Below, one piece after another: positions 8,454 to 16,182 of a stretch of DNA of 64,000 nt. Under the pieces are notes generated by a model. That model worked only from the letters and a program-made list of their open reading frames with translations, ran no database searches and was not told where the DNA came from. Source of the DNA: an uncultured Clostridia bacterium (GTDB taxonomy: Bacteria; Bacillota; Clostridia; Oscillospirales; Oscillospiraceae). Within the stretch, counting starts at the first letter, position 1; each line of letters begins with the position of its first letter. The stretch covers positions 36,066-100,065 of the forward strand of contig CAMVTO010000008.1 in the NCBI GenBank assembly GCA_947170435.1, read 5' to 3'. A program made the translations under genes and the position numbers.

Positions 8454-9671
8454 ATGGCTTTCGGATTGGAAACCGGACAGGAGAGCGTCGTCAAGATCAA
8501 GGTGATCGGCGTCGGCGGCGGCGGCAACAATGTCGTCAACCGCATGGTGCATTCCGGGTCCCACGGCGTGGACTTTGTCGCGGTGAATACGGATAAGCAG
8601 GCGCTCAACATTTCCAGCGCTACTTATAAAATTCAGATCGGGGAGAAGCTGACCCACGGTCAGGGCGCCGGTTCCGATCCCGAGGTCGGCCGCAAGAGCG
8701 CGGAGGAAAGCCGCGCCCAGATCGCCAAGGCGATCGAGGACGCCAACATGGTGTTCATCACCGCCGGTATGGGCGGCGGCACAGGCACCGGCGGCGCGCC
8801 CATCGTTGCGGAGATCGCCCGTGAGGCGGGCATCCTGACCGTCGGCGTGGTGACGAAGCCCTTTGGCTTTGAGGGCCGCCGTCGTATGCAGCAGGCGGAA
8901 AAGGGCATTGAGGCTCTGCGCGATAAGGTCGATTCACTGGTGATCATCCCCAACGAGCGCCTCAAATACGCCACCGATCAGAAGATCACCTTCGCCAACG
9001 CGTTCGAGATCGCGGACGACGTGCTGCGTCAGGCGGTGCAGAGCATCTCCGACCTGATCCGCGAGACCGGCTTCATCAACCTTGACTTTGCGGATGTGAC
9101 CACCATCATGAAGGACGCCGGTCTCGCCCACATGGGCGTCGGCCGCGCCGCCGGCAAGAACAAGGCGGAGGAGGCCGCGAAGATGGCGATCTCCAGCCCG
9201 TTGCTGGAGACCAGCATCGAGGGTGCGCATGGCGTGCTCATCAATATCACCGGCTCCGCGGACATCGGCCTCGAAGAGGTCGAGCAGGCGGCGTCTCTGG
9301 TACAGGCGGCGGTGCATCCTGACGCCAACACCATCTTCGGCGCGACCTTCGACGAGACGATGGACGACGAGATCCGCGTCACGGTCATCGCCACCGGCTT
9401 CGACGAGGATGCGCAGACTGCCATTGCCGCCCAACCCAAGCCCGTAACCGTGTCAGCACCCGCACCGGCGCCTGCGCCTGCCCCTGCTGCCGAGCCTGTT
9501 CAAGAGGCAGCGCCTGTCGAGGAGAGCAAGCCGGAGAGTGAACCGGCACCCGCGCCTACACCCGCGCCTGCGCCAGCTCCCGCTCCCGCGCCCGCACCGG
9601 TTCCCGCCGAAGAGCCGCCTGAGGACGACGATCCGTTCAAGGATATTTGGAAAATTTTCAATCCGAACTAA
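8454..9671 (+). CDS. ftsZ: Cell division GTPase FtsZ
   Basis: Tubulin-like GTPase that polymerises into the Z ring. 405 aa: GTP-binding domain with [12 protein letters not shown] near the N-terminus, the tubulin signature [10 protein letters not shown] at residues 107-116, the T7-loop [11 protein letters not shown], then a low-complexity linker of about 70 residues dominated by Ala-Pro dipeptides, and the conserved C-terminal peptide [12 protein letters not shown] that binds membrane anchors and regulators. ATG 8454 follows AGGAGG at 8441. No ftsA lies next to it; Clostridia often use SepF instead, which is not in the window. Confidence 0.98.
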   Translation: MAFGLETGQESVVKIKVIGVGGGGNNVVNRMVHSGSHGVDFVAVNTDKQALNISSATYKIQIGEKLTHGQGAGSDPEVGRKSAEESRAQIAKAIEDANMVFITAGMGGGTGTGGAPIVAEIAREAGILTVGVVTKPFGFEGRRRMQQAEKGIEALRDKVDSLVIIPNERLKYATDQKITFANAFEIADDVLRQAVQSISDLIRETGFINLDFADVTTIMKDAGLAHMGVGRAAGKNKAEEAAKMAISSPLLETSIEGAHGVLINITGSADIGLEEVEQAASLVQAAVHPDANTIFGATFDETMDDEIRVTVIATGFDEDAQTAIAAQPKPVTVSAPAPAPAPAPAAEPVQEAAPVEESKPESEPAPAPTPAPAPAPAPAPAPVPAEEPPEDDDPFKDIWKIFNPN

Positions 9672-9684
9672 AGCAATGATTTCC

Positions 9685-9719
9685 AAACTCCGCAGAGATT
9701 GCCTCTGCGGAGTTTTTTT
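9685..9719 (+). terminator. Rho-independent terminator after ftsZ
   Basis: Perfect 12-bp arms (AACTCCGCAGAG / CTCTGCGGAGTT) with a 5-nt loop, followed by a T run. Confidence 0.9.
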
Positions 9720-9811
9720 GCACCGAATCCGTCGATTCGCCGTTTTTTTCCATGACAGCTCGGTTAAATTTTAGAAAGCTTATTTTACGCGAATTTGCAG
9801 AACTTAAAACA

Positions 9812-9845
9812 GCCGTGCGGTGATTTCAAAAAATTTCCGCACGGC
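9812..9845 (+). promoter_or_regulatory. Hairpin abutting the spoIVB ribosome binding site
   Basis: Perfect 9-bp arms (GCCGTGCGG / CCGCACGGC) around a 16-nt A/T-rich loop, ending two bases before the AAGGAGG ribosome site of spoIVB. It lies in the leader, not after a gene, and lacks a following T run, so a role in mRNA stability or translation is more likely than termination. Function is inference. Confidence 0.45.
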
Positions 9846-9862
9846 GAAAGGAGGGATGAAAG

Positions 9863-10897
9863 ATGCACTCTCTTTCCAGCCGGATTGCGGCGACCTGCCT
9901 TGGGGTTCTGGTGACCTGCGCGGCAATGGCACCCGGTGTGCGCGCCGCGGGACGGGATGGCGCTGCGCTCACACAATATCTGATCCCGGTCGGGCACACT
10001 ATGGGCGTAAAGCTCTTCTCCGACGGCGTGCTGGTGGTGGGCCTTTCGGACGGTGAAACACCCGCGAAAGAAAGCGGCCTGCGCGAAGGCGATATCCTGC
10101 TGGCCTTCAACGGTACCGACGTGGATTCCACGGAGCATTTGCAACAGCTGCTGGCGGAAAATGGCGAGGCCAAGGCAACCGTAAGCGTCAAGCGCGGTGC
10201 AAAAACGTTGACGCTGCCCGTGACGCCTGAGGAGGGCGAGGATGGCGTCTGCCGTCTGGGTGCGTGGATTCGCGACAGTATGGCAGGCATCGGCACAATG
10301 ACCTTCTATGATCCCGCCAGCGGCGTGTTCGGCGCGCTGGGCCACGGCGTTACGGATGTGGACACCGGAGCGCTGATGCCGCTCGAACACGGCAGCATCA
10401 TGGACGCGACAGTGAAGGCGGTCAAACGCGGCGAGAGCGGTTCGCCGGGAGAGCTGCGCGGCGATTTTGATTTGACGCGCGACAGCGGCAGTCTCTACGC
10501 GAACACCGACTGCGGCTTGTTTGGCACCATCGAGGGCGCAAGCAATGCCATCACCACGCAGCAGGCCGTCCCGGTTGCCGGACGGGATGAGGTGACGACC
10601 GGCGAAGCAACGATCCTTGCCAACTGCGACGGTGGCGAGGTGCGTGAGTATCGAATCTCGATCGAGCGCATTTACTCCGGCAGCTCACCGACCCGCAACA
10701 TGCTCCTTCGCGTGACCGATCCCGAACTGCTGGCGCAGACGGGCGGTATTGTGCAGGGTATGAGCGGCAGCCCGATCCTGCAAAACGGCAAGCTGGTGGG
10801 CGCTGTGACCCACGTCCTGGTGGGCGACGCAGCCCGGGGCTACGGCATTTTTATCGAAAACATGCTGGACGCCGCGGGCCTGTCTGACATGGAGTGA
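9863..10897 (+). CDS. spoIVB: SpoIVB sporulation signalling peptidase (S55)
   Basis: Serine peptidase secreted by the forespore into the intermembrane space; in Bacillus it cleaves SpoIVFA to activate sigma-K. The 344-aa product has a signal/anchor segment (residues 1-28), a PDZ domain (about 50-115) and an S55 domain with GALGHGVTDVDTG (catalytic His region) and GMSGSPI near residue 300 (catalytic Ser region). ATG 9863 is chosen for its spacing to AAAGGAGG at 9847-9854. In most Firmicutes spoIVB sits directly before spo0A; here a terminator and three unrelated genes separate them by about 2.2 kb. Confidence 0.93.
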   Translation: MHSLSSRIAATCLGVLVTCAAMAPGVRAAGRDGAALTQYLIPVGHTMGVKLFSDGVLVVGLSDGETPAKESGLREGDILLAFNGTDVDSTEHLQQLLAENGEAKATVSVKRGAKTLTLPVTPEEGEDGVCRLGAWIRDSMAGIGTMTFYDPASGVFGALGHGVTDVDTGALMPLEHGSIMDATVKAVKRGESGSPGELRGDFDLTRDSGSLYANTDCGLFGTIEGASNAITTQQAVPVAGRDEVTTGEATILANCDGGEVREYRISIERIYSGSSPTRNMLLRVTDPELLAQTGGIVQGMSGSPILQNGKLVGAVTHVLVGDAARGYGIFIENMLDAAGLSDME

Positions 10898-10903
10898 CAT
10901 CTG

Positions 10904-10928
10904 GAGGGCGCTTCGGCGCCCTCTTTTT
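10904..10928 (+). terminator. Terminator after spoIVB
   Basis: AGGGCGC / GCGCCCT arms around a UUCG tetraloop, then a T-rich tail. Confidence 0.88.
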
Positions 10929-10978
10929 TATCATGCTATGCCTGAAACCATATGAATTATGACAAAACGGAACAAATG

Positions 10979-11006
10979 TTGACTTTCCTGCGGAATATGC
11001 TATACT
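10979..11006 (+). promoter_or_regulatory. Sigma-A type promoter of the TSCPD-cation efflux operon
   Basis: TTGACT (10979-10984), 16-nt spacer with an extended TGC, TATACT (11001-11006), about 42 bases before the ATG. Confidence 0.65.
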
Positions 11007-11047
11007 TATTTGCATACAATTAATTCAAATGCAAAAGGATGAACAGC

Positions 11048-11305
11048 ATGGAACACACTTATCGTACCAAAAACGTCTGCTCGATGCAGATCCACTTTAC
11101 GCTGGACGGCGACGTTGTGCGGGATATCAGTTTTCTTGGCGGCTGCGACGGCAACCTCAAGGCGGTGTCCAAGCTCTGCGACGGCATGACCGTCGGACAG
11201 ATCGAGGAAAAGCTCAAGGGCAATACCTGCGGCCGCCGCTCCACCTCCTGCGCCGACCAACTGGCCATTGCCGTGCGGCAGGCGTATGAGGAGGAGAGCG
11301 CGTAA
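11048..11305 (+). CDS. TSCPD domain protein
   Basis: 85 aa. The cysteine-bearing pattern (FLGGCDGNLKAVSKL ... IEEKLKGNTCGRRSTSCADQLA) is that of the stand-alone TSCPD family, related to the C-terminal domain of some ribonucleotide reductases; the invariant Cys residues suggest metal or redox chemistry but no activity is established. ATG 11048 is preferred over ATG 11039 because AAAAGGA sits at 11033-11039, directly upstream. Its TAA overlaps the ATG of the cation transporter by one base, so translation is coupled. The pairing may reflect metal supply, which is inference. Confidence 0.82.
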   Translation: MEHTYRTKNVCSMQIHFTLDGDVVRDISFLGGCDGNLKAVSKLCDGMTVGQIEEKLKGNTCGRRSTSCADQLAIAVRQAYEEESA

Positions 11306-12405
11306 TGGACAGAAGCAAACGCATTGTGCGCACCAGTGTCGTCGGCATCGTTGTCAATCTGATTCTGGTGGCGTTTAAGGCGGTTGTCGGCCTTGTGACC
11401 AATTCCATCGCGGTGATCCTCGACGCGGTGAACAACCTGAGCGATGCCATGTCGTCCATCATTACGATCGTCGGCACCAAGCTCGCGGGCAAACGCCCCG
11501 ACAAGAAGCACCCGTACGGCTATGGGCGCATCGAGTATCTCACCAGTGTCATCATCGCGGTGATCGTGCTGCTTGCGGGCGTCACCTCCCTGCGGGAGTC
11601 CGCGGGGAAGGTCTTCCATCCCGATGAAACGGCGTATAATGCAGTTTCGCTCGTCATCATTGCCGCGGCAGTGGTAGCAAAATTTTTCACCGGCCGCTAC
11701 GTCAAGAAGGTGGGCGAAGAGATCAAGTCCGGCTCGCTGATCGCCTCCGGCTCCGACGCGTTTTTTGACTCGATCCTCTCCTTTGCGACGCTGGTCGCCG
11801 CAGCGGCGAACCTCATCTGGGGCTGGCGGCTGGAGGGCATTCTCGGCGTCGTGATCTCGGTCATCATCATCAAGGCCGGCGTCGAGATGCTGATGGAGAC
11901 GCTGGACGGCATCATTGGCCTGCGAGCGGACACGGAGCTGACGGATCACGTCAAGGAGATCGTCACTTCGTTTTCCGGCGTCCGCGGCGCTTACGATTTG
12001 ACGCTGCACAACTACGGCCCCTCGGAGATCATCGGCTCGGTGCATATCGAGGTGCCGGACGCCATGACTGCGCGGGAGATCCACTATCTGACCCGCTGCA
12101 TCGCCGCAAAGGTATACGCGGAGTTGGGCATCATCCTGACCGTCGGCGTTTACGCCGCCAGCGACAGCTCACCGGTGCTCAGTGAGATCAAGGGCACGGC
12201 GGAGGCGCTGGTGGACGAGTCGCCGGAGATCCTGCAAATGCATGGCTTCTACGGCGATGAGCAGACCAAGACGGTGATGTTCGATCTCATCGTTGACTTC
12301 TCGGCGGACGCCGCGGCGGTACGCGATGCGGTGGCGGCAAAGCTGAAGGCGCAATACCCGGATTACCGGTTTGATATTGTGTTGGATTCGGATTACAGCG
12401 ATTGA
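11305..12405 (+). CDS. Cation diffusion facilitator family transporter
   Basis: 366-aa membrane exporter of divalent metals (Zn/Mn/Fe/Co class). Six hydrophobic segments in the first 210 residues; the metal-site pairs appear as DAVNNLSDA in the second segment and SGSDAFFDS in the fifth; KKHPYGYGRIEYL is the family loop. A cytoplasmic ferredoxin-like domain follows, and the last about 80 residues look like a second such domain, longer than minimal CDF proteins. First gene pair partner is the TSCPD protein with overlapping stop/start. Metal specificity cannot be read from the sequence. Confidence 0.9.
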   Translation: MDRSKRIVRTSVVGIVVNLILVAFKAVVGLVTNSIAVILDAVNNLSDAMSSIITIVGTKLAGKRPDKKHPYGYGRIEYLTSVIIAVIVLLAGVTSLRESAGKVFHPDETAYNAVSLVIIAAAVVAKFFTGRYVKKVGEEIKSGSLIASGSDAFFDSILSFATLVAAAANLIWGWRLEGILGVVISVIIIKAGVEMLMETLDGIIGLRADTELTDHVKEIVTSFSGVRGAYDLTLHNYGPSEIIGSVHIEVPDAMTAREIHYLTRCIAAKVYAELGIILTVGVYAASDSSPVLSEIKGTAEALVDESPEILQMHGFYGDEQTKTVMFDLIVDFSADAAAVRDAVAAKLKAQYPDYRFDIVLDSDYSD

Positions 12406-12433
12406 CGGTTGCGTGAAAGGCAGGAGAGAGACC

Positions 12434-12886
12434 ATGGCAGAACAGATTTCCGATTGCAAGTATAGCGCCCTGCGGCTGGAAAACCAGCTGTGCTTTCCGC
12501 TTTACGCGGCGTCCCGCGAGGTGGTGAAGCGCTACCGGCCCTATCTCGATCCGCTGGGGCTCACCTATACGCAGTACATCGCGATGATGGTGTTCTGGGA
12601 GCAGCGGAAGTGCAGCGTCAAGGAGCTGGGCGAAAAACTCTACTTGGACTCCGGCACACTGACGCCGGTACTCAAGAGCCTTGAGGCAAAGGGCTTTGTT
12701 CGCCGTTACCGCTCCACCGAGGATGAGCGTGTGCTGATCGTCGAAGTGACGGAGGCGGGAGAGCAGCTTCGTGACCTCGCGCTGGAGGTTCCGAAGAATG
12801 TTGGCGGCTGCATCCATCTGGAGGATGACGAGGCGGCAGAACTTTATCGGCTGCTCTATAAGCTGCTCGGTGCGATCGAGGAATAA
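12434..12886 (+). CDS. MarR family regulator, OhrR-like
   Basis: 150-aa winged-helix repressor. The N-terminus LRLENQLCFPLYAASREV closely resembles OhrR, in which the equivalent Cys (here Cys20) is oxidised by organic peroxides to release DNA. The winged helix follows (SVKELGEKLYLDSGTLTPVLKSLEAKGFVRR; DERVLIVEVTEAG). ATG 12434 is used rather than an upstream in-frame codon that overlaps the transporter. No Ohr peroxidase gene is adjacent, so the target is unknown; autoregulation or control of the neighbouring transporter operon is possible. Confidence 0.85.
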   Translation: MAEQISDCKYSALRLENQLCFPLYAASREVVKRYRPYLDPLGLTYTQYIAMMVFWEQRKCSVKELGEKLYLDSGTLTPVLKSLEAKGFVRRYRSTEDERVLIVEVTEAGEQLRDLALEVPKNVGGCIHLEDDEAAELYRLLYKLLGAIEE

Positions 12887-12890
12887 ATTG

Positions 12891-12998
12891 TGTCGAAAAA
12901 AACAGGTATCCACAAGGTTTTGTGGACACCTGTTTTTTCGTGCAAAACTGTGTCGAATTTTGTCGAAACGTGTCGAACGATTTTGCGACCATTCGACA
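12891..12998 (+). promoter_or_regulatory. Cluster of Spo0A boxes upstream of spo0A
   Basis: Exact TGTCGAA heptamers at 12891-12897, 12951-12957, 12961-12967 and 12971-12977, plus the inverted form TTCGACA at 12992-12998. TGTCGAA is the established 0A box. Three are spaced by exactly 10 bp, one helical turn. The inverted copy ends 4 bp before the -35 element of the putative spo0A promoter. This indicates autoregulation of spo0A. Confidence 0.85.
12902..12938 (+). terminator. Terminator after the MarR gene
   Basis: Arms ACAGGT-A-TCCACAA and TTGTGGA-C-ACCTGT with a single mismatch, then six T. It lies between the first and second 0A boxes. Confidence 0.85.
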
Positions 12999-13002
12999 TG
13001 TT

Positions 13003-13031
13003 TTGTCTTGAAAACGCTGTAAAAATATGCT
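13003..13031 (+). promoter_or_regulatory. Putative spo0A promoter
   Basis: TTGTCT (13003-13008), 17-nt spacer, TATGCT (13026-13031), just downstream of the inverted 0A box. A sigma-H promoter was not recognised by eye. Confidence 0.5.
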
Positions 13032-13121
13032 AGTTTGTAGCCATGCAAAACGAAGACGTCAGTTTTTTGCCGCAACGGGTGGTCAGCTGTCGCCCGATAA
13101 TTCGGAAAGGAAAATCAACGG

Positions 13122-13877
13122 ATGGAGAATAAAATCACAGTAGTTCTGGCGGACGCCAACGAGGAATTTCGGGAGATGCTGGGCAAGAGCATCGAAGAGA
13201 CCGGTGAATTTACGGTGGTCGGTTCGGCGGGTGATGGAGTGACCGCGCTGCGTCTGATTGAGGAGAGGAAGCCCAAACTGCTGCTCTCCGATGTGCTGCT
13301 GCCGGAGCTGGACGGCTTTGGACTGCTTGACCGCATTGCGTCAAAAGAGGACAAGCCCCGTACGATCCTGGTCTCCGCGCTGTATCGCGACGAGATCGTG
13401 GCGCAGGCGATGAAGCGCGAGGTGTCCTTCTTTATGCCAAAGCCCTTTGAGACCGCGTCGTTGCTTGAGCAGATGCGTGTCGCCGCGGGTGCGGAGGCAG
13501 AAGAAGAGGAGGATGAGATGCAGGCGCTGCAGCGGCAGGTGACCGCTGTCATTCACGAGGTCGGCGTACCTGCCCACATCAAGGGATACCAGTACGTCCG
13601 CGAGGCGATTGTCATCGCCGTGCAGGATATGGACGTCATCAACGCCGTGACGAAGGTGCTTTACCCCGAGGTCGCCAAGCGCTACAACACCACGCCCAGC
13701 CGCGTGGAGCGCGCCGTGCGCCACGCCATCGAGGTCGCCTGGGATCGGGGCGATTTGGAAACGCTGCAAAGCTATTTTGGCTACACAGTGTCGAACACCA
13801 AGGGCAAGCCCACGAATTCGGAGTTCATCGCCATGATCGCGGATAAAATTCGGTTAGAGGGGAAGAAACGGGCGTAA
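13122..13877 (+). CDS. spo0A: Sporulation master regulator Spo0A
   Basis: 251-aa response regulator that commits the cell to sporulation when phosphorylated. Receiver domain 1-125 with phosphoacceptor Asp57 ([13 protein letters not shown]), switch Ser in TILVSALY and Lys in FFMPKPFE; a Glu-rich linker; then the Spo0A-specific DNA-binding domain with [17 protein letters not shown] and the recognition helix [18 protein letters not shown]. It is flanked by five 0A boxes upstream and a strong terminator downstream, so it is monocistronic. No phosphorelay partner is adjacent. Start ATG follows GGAAAGG. Confidence 0.97.
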   Translation: MENKITVVLADANEEFREMLGKSIEETGEFTVVGSAGDGVTALRLIEERKPKLLLSDVLLPELDGFGLLDRIASKEDKPRTILVSALYRDEIVAQAMKREVSFFMPKPFETASLLEQMRVAAGAEAEEEEDEMQALQRQVTAVIHEVGVPAHIKGYQYVREAIVIAVQDMDVINAVTKVLYPEVAKRYNTTPSRVERAVRHAIEVAWDRGDLETLQSYFGYTVSNTKGKPTNSEFIAMIADKIRLEGKKRA

Positions 13878-13880
13878 CAA

Positions 13881-13927
13881 AAACCCGCGGCGCATTTCTC
13901 GCGCCGCGGGTTTGTAAATTTTTTTCG
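13881..13927 (+). terminator. Terminator after spo0A
   Basis: Perfect 13-bp GC-rich arms (AAACCCGCGGCGC / GCGCCGCGGGTTT) followed within 7 bases by a T run. Confidence 0.88.
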
Positions 13928-13996
13928 TACGATATTGCACTTTTGCGAAAAAGTTGGTATCCTAACCATAAGAACACAAATGAGGAGGACTTGCGT

Positions 13997-14140
13997 ATGA
14001 ACTGGAAAAAAGCATTGATTTGCTGTCTGCTTGGCGCGGCCGTCGGCTGTCTGCTCTTTGTGCATCGCCGCGTGATCCTCGCGCTGATCAAAGGCGAGGA
14101 GATGCCCGAGCCGCCGGCGTGGCACTTCTGGTGCAGATAG
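13997..14140 (+). CDS. 47-aa single-pass membrane protein
   Basis: MNWKKALICCLLGAAVGCLL is followed by FVHRRVILALIKGEEMPEPP and a short aromatic end. A basic first few residues, one hydrophobic segment with GxxxG-like spacing and a basic stop-transfer stretch are visible. GAGGAGG at 13982-13988 gives an excellent ribosome site and a terminator follows 20 bases later, so it is very likely a real gene. No family recognised. Position right after spo0A may hint at a sporulation role, but nothing in the sequence shows this. Confidence 0.65.
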   Translation: MNWKKALICCLLGAAVGCLLFVHRRVILALIKGEEMPEPPAWHFWCR

Positions 14141-14160
14141 GAAACAGGCAAGGACGAGAA

Positions 14161-14190
14161 AGGGCCTGACGCTCTCGCGTCAGGCCCTTC
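14161..14190 (+). terminator. Terminator after the 47-aa gene
   Basis: AGGGCCTGACGC / GCGTCAGGCCCT perfect 12-bp arms with a TCTC loop; the following tract is only weakly T-rich. Confidence 0.75.
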
Positions 14191-14254
14191 TGCTTAGGAG
14201 AATGAAACAGAAGAAGCACTTGTCTCTTGCAAAGCTTACGATACCGGGAAAGTA

Positions 14255-14614
14255 TTAAGAAATTCCCGAGGGATTCTTTAAGAGAGTGTTAAATTCCGAC
14301 GCATCTTCACCGGGATATTGCACGCGCATGCGCGCGAGCGTCTCGGCGGCAGAGTTCAGATCGTCCACGCTGGGGAGCCGAGGCTCGCGCACTGCGACGG
14401 GTACCCGCACCGCGGCGTCTGGCTTGACTGCGCGCACGGGAGAGACGGGCTCTACCGGCGCGTTGGGCTGCGCGGGATTGACGGCGGCTGCGCGGGCGGC
14501 GGAGACGTTTGCCGCATAATACGCCTGCGAACGCGCGGCATTGAGCCGATCGCGATACATCGCGGACAGGTTGGACATCACGCCTGATGAGGCGATGGCA
14601 CTGATCCCTGCCAT
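14255..14614 (-). CDS. Hypothetical protein with Pro/Val/Ala-rich middle
   Basis: 119 aa. N-terminus MAGISAIASSGVMSNLSAMY with an Ala-rich helix (RDRLNAARSQAYYAANVSAA), a low-complexity central stretch built on PVxPV/VRxPV motifs, and a helical C-terminus. Start at 14614 is supported by a AAAGGGG ribosome site; the longer open frame continuing upstream overlaps pepD on the other strand and is not coding. No signal peptide or membrane segment is obvious. No family recognised. Divergent from pepD across an 84-bp gap. Confidence 0.6.
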   Translation of the reverse strand: MAGISAIASSGVMSNLSAMYRDRLNAARSQAYYAANVSAARAAAVNPAQPNAPVEPVSPVRAVKPDAAVRVPVAVREPRLPSVDDLNSAAETLARMRVQYPGEDASEFNTLLKNPSGIS

Positions 14615-14698
14615 GCTGCAAGCATCCCCTTTCCCACTGTTATTTCCTATAACTATATCATATATCGGACAAAAATGCAAGAAATTAAGGAGTATCTC

Positions 14699-16135
14699 AT
14701 GGCAATTTTGGAACATTTGGAACCCAAGCGTGTATTTTCGTATTTTGAGCAGCTTTGCGCCATCCCGCATGGCAGTGGGAACACAAGAGCGGTCAGCGAC
14801 TGGATTGCGGCCTTTGCGCGGGAGCGGGGGCTGCGGCACACGCAGGACGCGTCCGGCAATGTGGTGATTTACCTGCCCGCCTCCGCAGGCTATGAAAAAG
14901 CCGCGCCCGTGATTTTGCAGGGACATATGGATATGGTGTGTGAAAAGACTGCCGACTGTGCCAAGGACATGGAAAAGGAGGGGCTTGACATCGCCGTGGA
15001 GGATGATGTGGTCTATGCCAGAGGCACAACGCTGGGCGGAGATGACGGCATCGCCGTCGCCATGCTGCTGGCGGTGCTGGACGGTGCAGTGCCGGAGCAT
15101 CCGCCTGTCGAGGCGGTGTTTACCGTGGACGAGGAGATCGGGCTTTTGGGCGCGGCGGCGCTGGATGGCAGTGCGCTGGAGGGCCGCCGCATGATCAACC
15201 TCGACTCGGAGGACGAGGGTATCTTTACCGTCAGCTGTGCCGGCGGCGCGCGGGCAAACTGCACGATCCCAGTGAGCCGCGAACCGTTTGCCGGTGCAGC
15301 GTTCCGCCTTGTGATCGAGGGACTGCGCGGCGGTCATTCCGGCGTGGAGATCGACAAGGGTCGCGCCAATGCAGACAAGCTGATGGGACGTGCGCTGTAC
15401 ACGCTCCGCGCTCACGGAGAATATCGTATCTGCTCGCTGCGCGGCGGTGCAGCGGACAATGTGATCCCCTCGGCGGCGGAGGCGATGCTGGCGGGCGATA
15501 TGGCGGCGGCGCAAACGATTGCCGCGGAGCTGGAAACCGAGCTGCGCGACGAATACCGCGTCACCGATCCCGATATCGCAGTGCGTATCACTCCTTGCGA
15601 AGCCACCATCGAACCGATGACGCGGCAAAGCACGGACGATGCGATCACGTTCCTGCTCTGTGCGCCCAACGGCATTCGTGCCATGAGCGCAGAGATCCAA
15701 GGCCTGGTGCAGACCTCGCTGAACCTCGGAGTCCTGGACACAGAGGGGATGGCGATCAAGGCGTCGTTTTCCGTGCGCAGCAGCATCGAGTCACAAAAGC
15801 GGCTGCTGCTGGATGAGCTGCGCTGCCTGACGGAGCGCCTCGGCGGCACGATGGGCGTCACGGGAGACTATCCCGGCTGGGCATATCGCGCCGATTCTCC
15901 GCTGCGGGAGCTGATGGTGCAGGTGTTTACGGAGCAGTATGGCCGGGCGCCGCAGATCGAGGCGATCCACGCGGGGTTGGAATGCGGCCTGTTCGCGGGC
16001 AAGCTGCCGGGGCTGGACTGCATCTCCCTTGGCCCGGACATGGAGGCGATCCACACGCCGGGAGAGAAGCTGCATATCAAGTCGACCCAACGCACCTGGG
16101 CGCTGCTGTGCGAGACGCTGCGCCGGATGAAGTGA
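14699..16135 (+). CDS. pepD: Aminoacyl-histidine dipeptidase PepD (M20)
   Basis: Cytosolic zinc dipeptidase (Xaa-His, broad specificity), 478 aa. The M20 pattern is present: QGHMDMV (His/Asp ligands), GGDDGIAVAM (bridging Asp), TVDEEIGLLGA (catalytic Glu and ligand), NLDSED, and a C-terminal IHAGLECGLF with the distal His. A long insertion in the dimerisation lobe, typical of PepD, is present. ATG 14699 is preferred because AAGGAG lies 8 bases upstream; the in-frame ATG at 14675 lacks such a site. Confidence 0.93.
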   Translation: MAILEHLEPKRVFSYFEQLCAIPHGSGNTRAVSDWIAAFARERGLRHTQDASGNVVIYLPASAGYEKAAPVILQGHMDMVCEKTADCAKDMEKEGLDIAVEDDVVYARGTTLGGDDGIAVAMLLAVLDGAVPEHPPVEAVFTVDEEIGLLGAAALDGSALEGRRMINLDSEDEGIFTVSCAGGARANCTIPVSREPFAGAAFRLVIEGLRGGHSGVEIDKGRANADKLMGRALYTLRAHGEYRICSLRGGAADNVIPSAAEAMLAGDMAAAQTIAAELETELRDEYRVTDPDIAVRITPCEATIEPMTRQSTDDAITFLLCAPNGIRAMSAEIQGLVQTSLNLGVLDTEGMAIKASFSVRSSIESQKRLLLDELRCLTERLGGTMGVTGDYPGWAYRADSPLRELMVQVFTEQYGRAPQIEAIHAGLECGLFAGKLPGLDCISLGPDMEAIHTPGEKLHIKSTQRTWALLCETLRRMK

Positions 16136-16140
16136 AATAA

Positions 16141-16170
16141 AAAACAGCAGCCGTCAGGCTGCTGTTTTGT
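16141..16170 (+). terminator. Bidirectional terminator between pepD and the GGDEF gene
   Basis: AAAACAGCAGCC / GGCTGCTGTTTT, 4-nt loop; T-rich on both strands, serving the two convergent genes. Confidence 0.85.
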
Positions 16171-16182
16171 GTTTGGATGTAC

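Noticed and set aside
9430..9620. Ala-Pro repeat in ftsZ as a frameshift or assembly artefact
   Set aside because: The frame stays open through it and ends in the conserved FtsZ C-terminal peptide, so it is a genuine disordered linker.
14615..15700. Upstream extension of the minus-strand 119-aa gene to 481 aa
   Set aside because: The extension is antisense to pepD; the ribosome site and a plausible start are at 14614.
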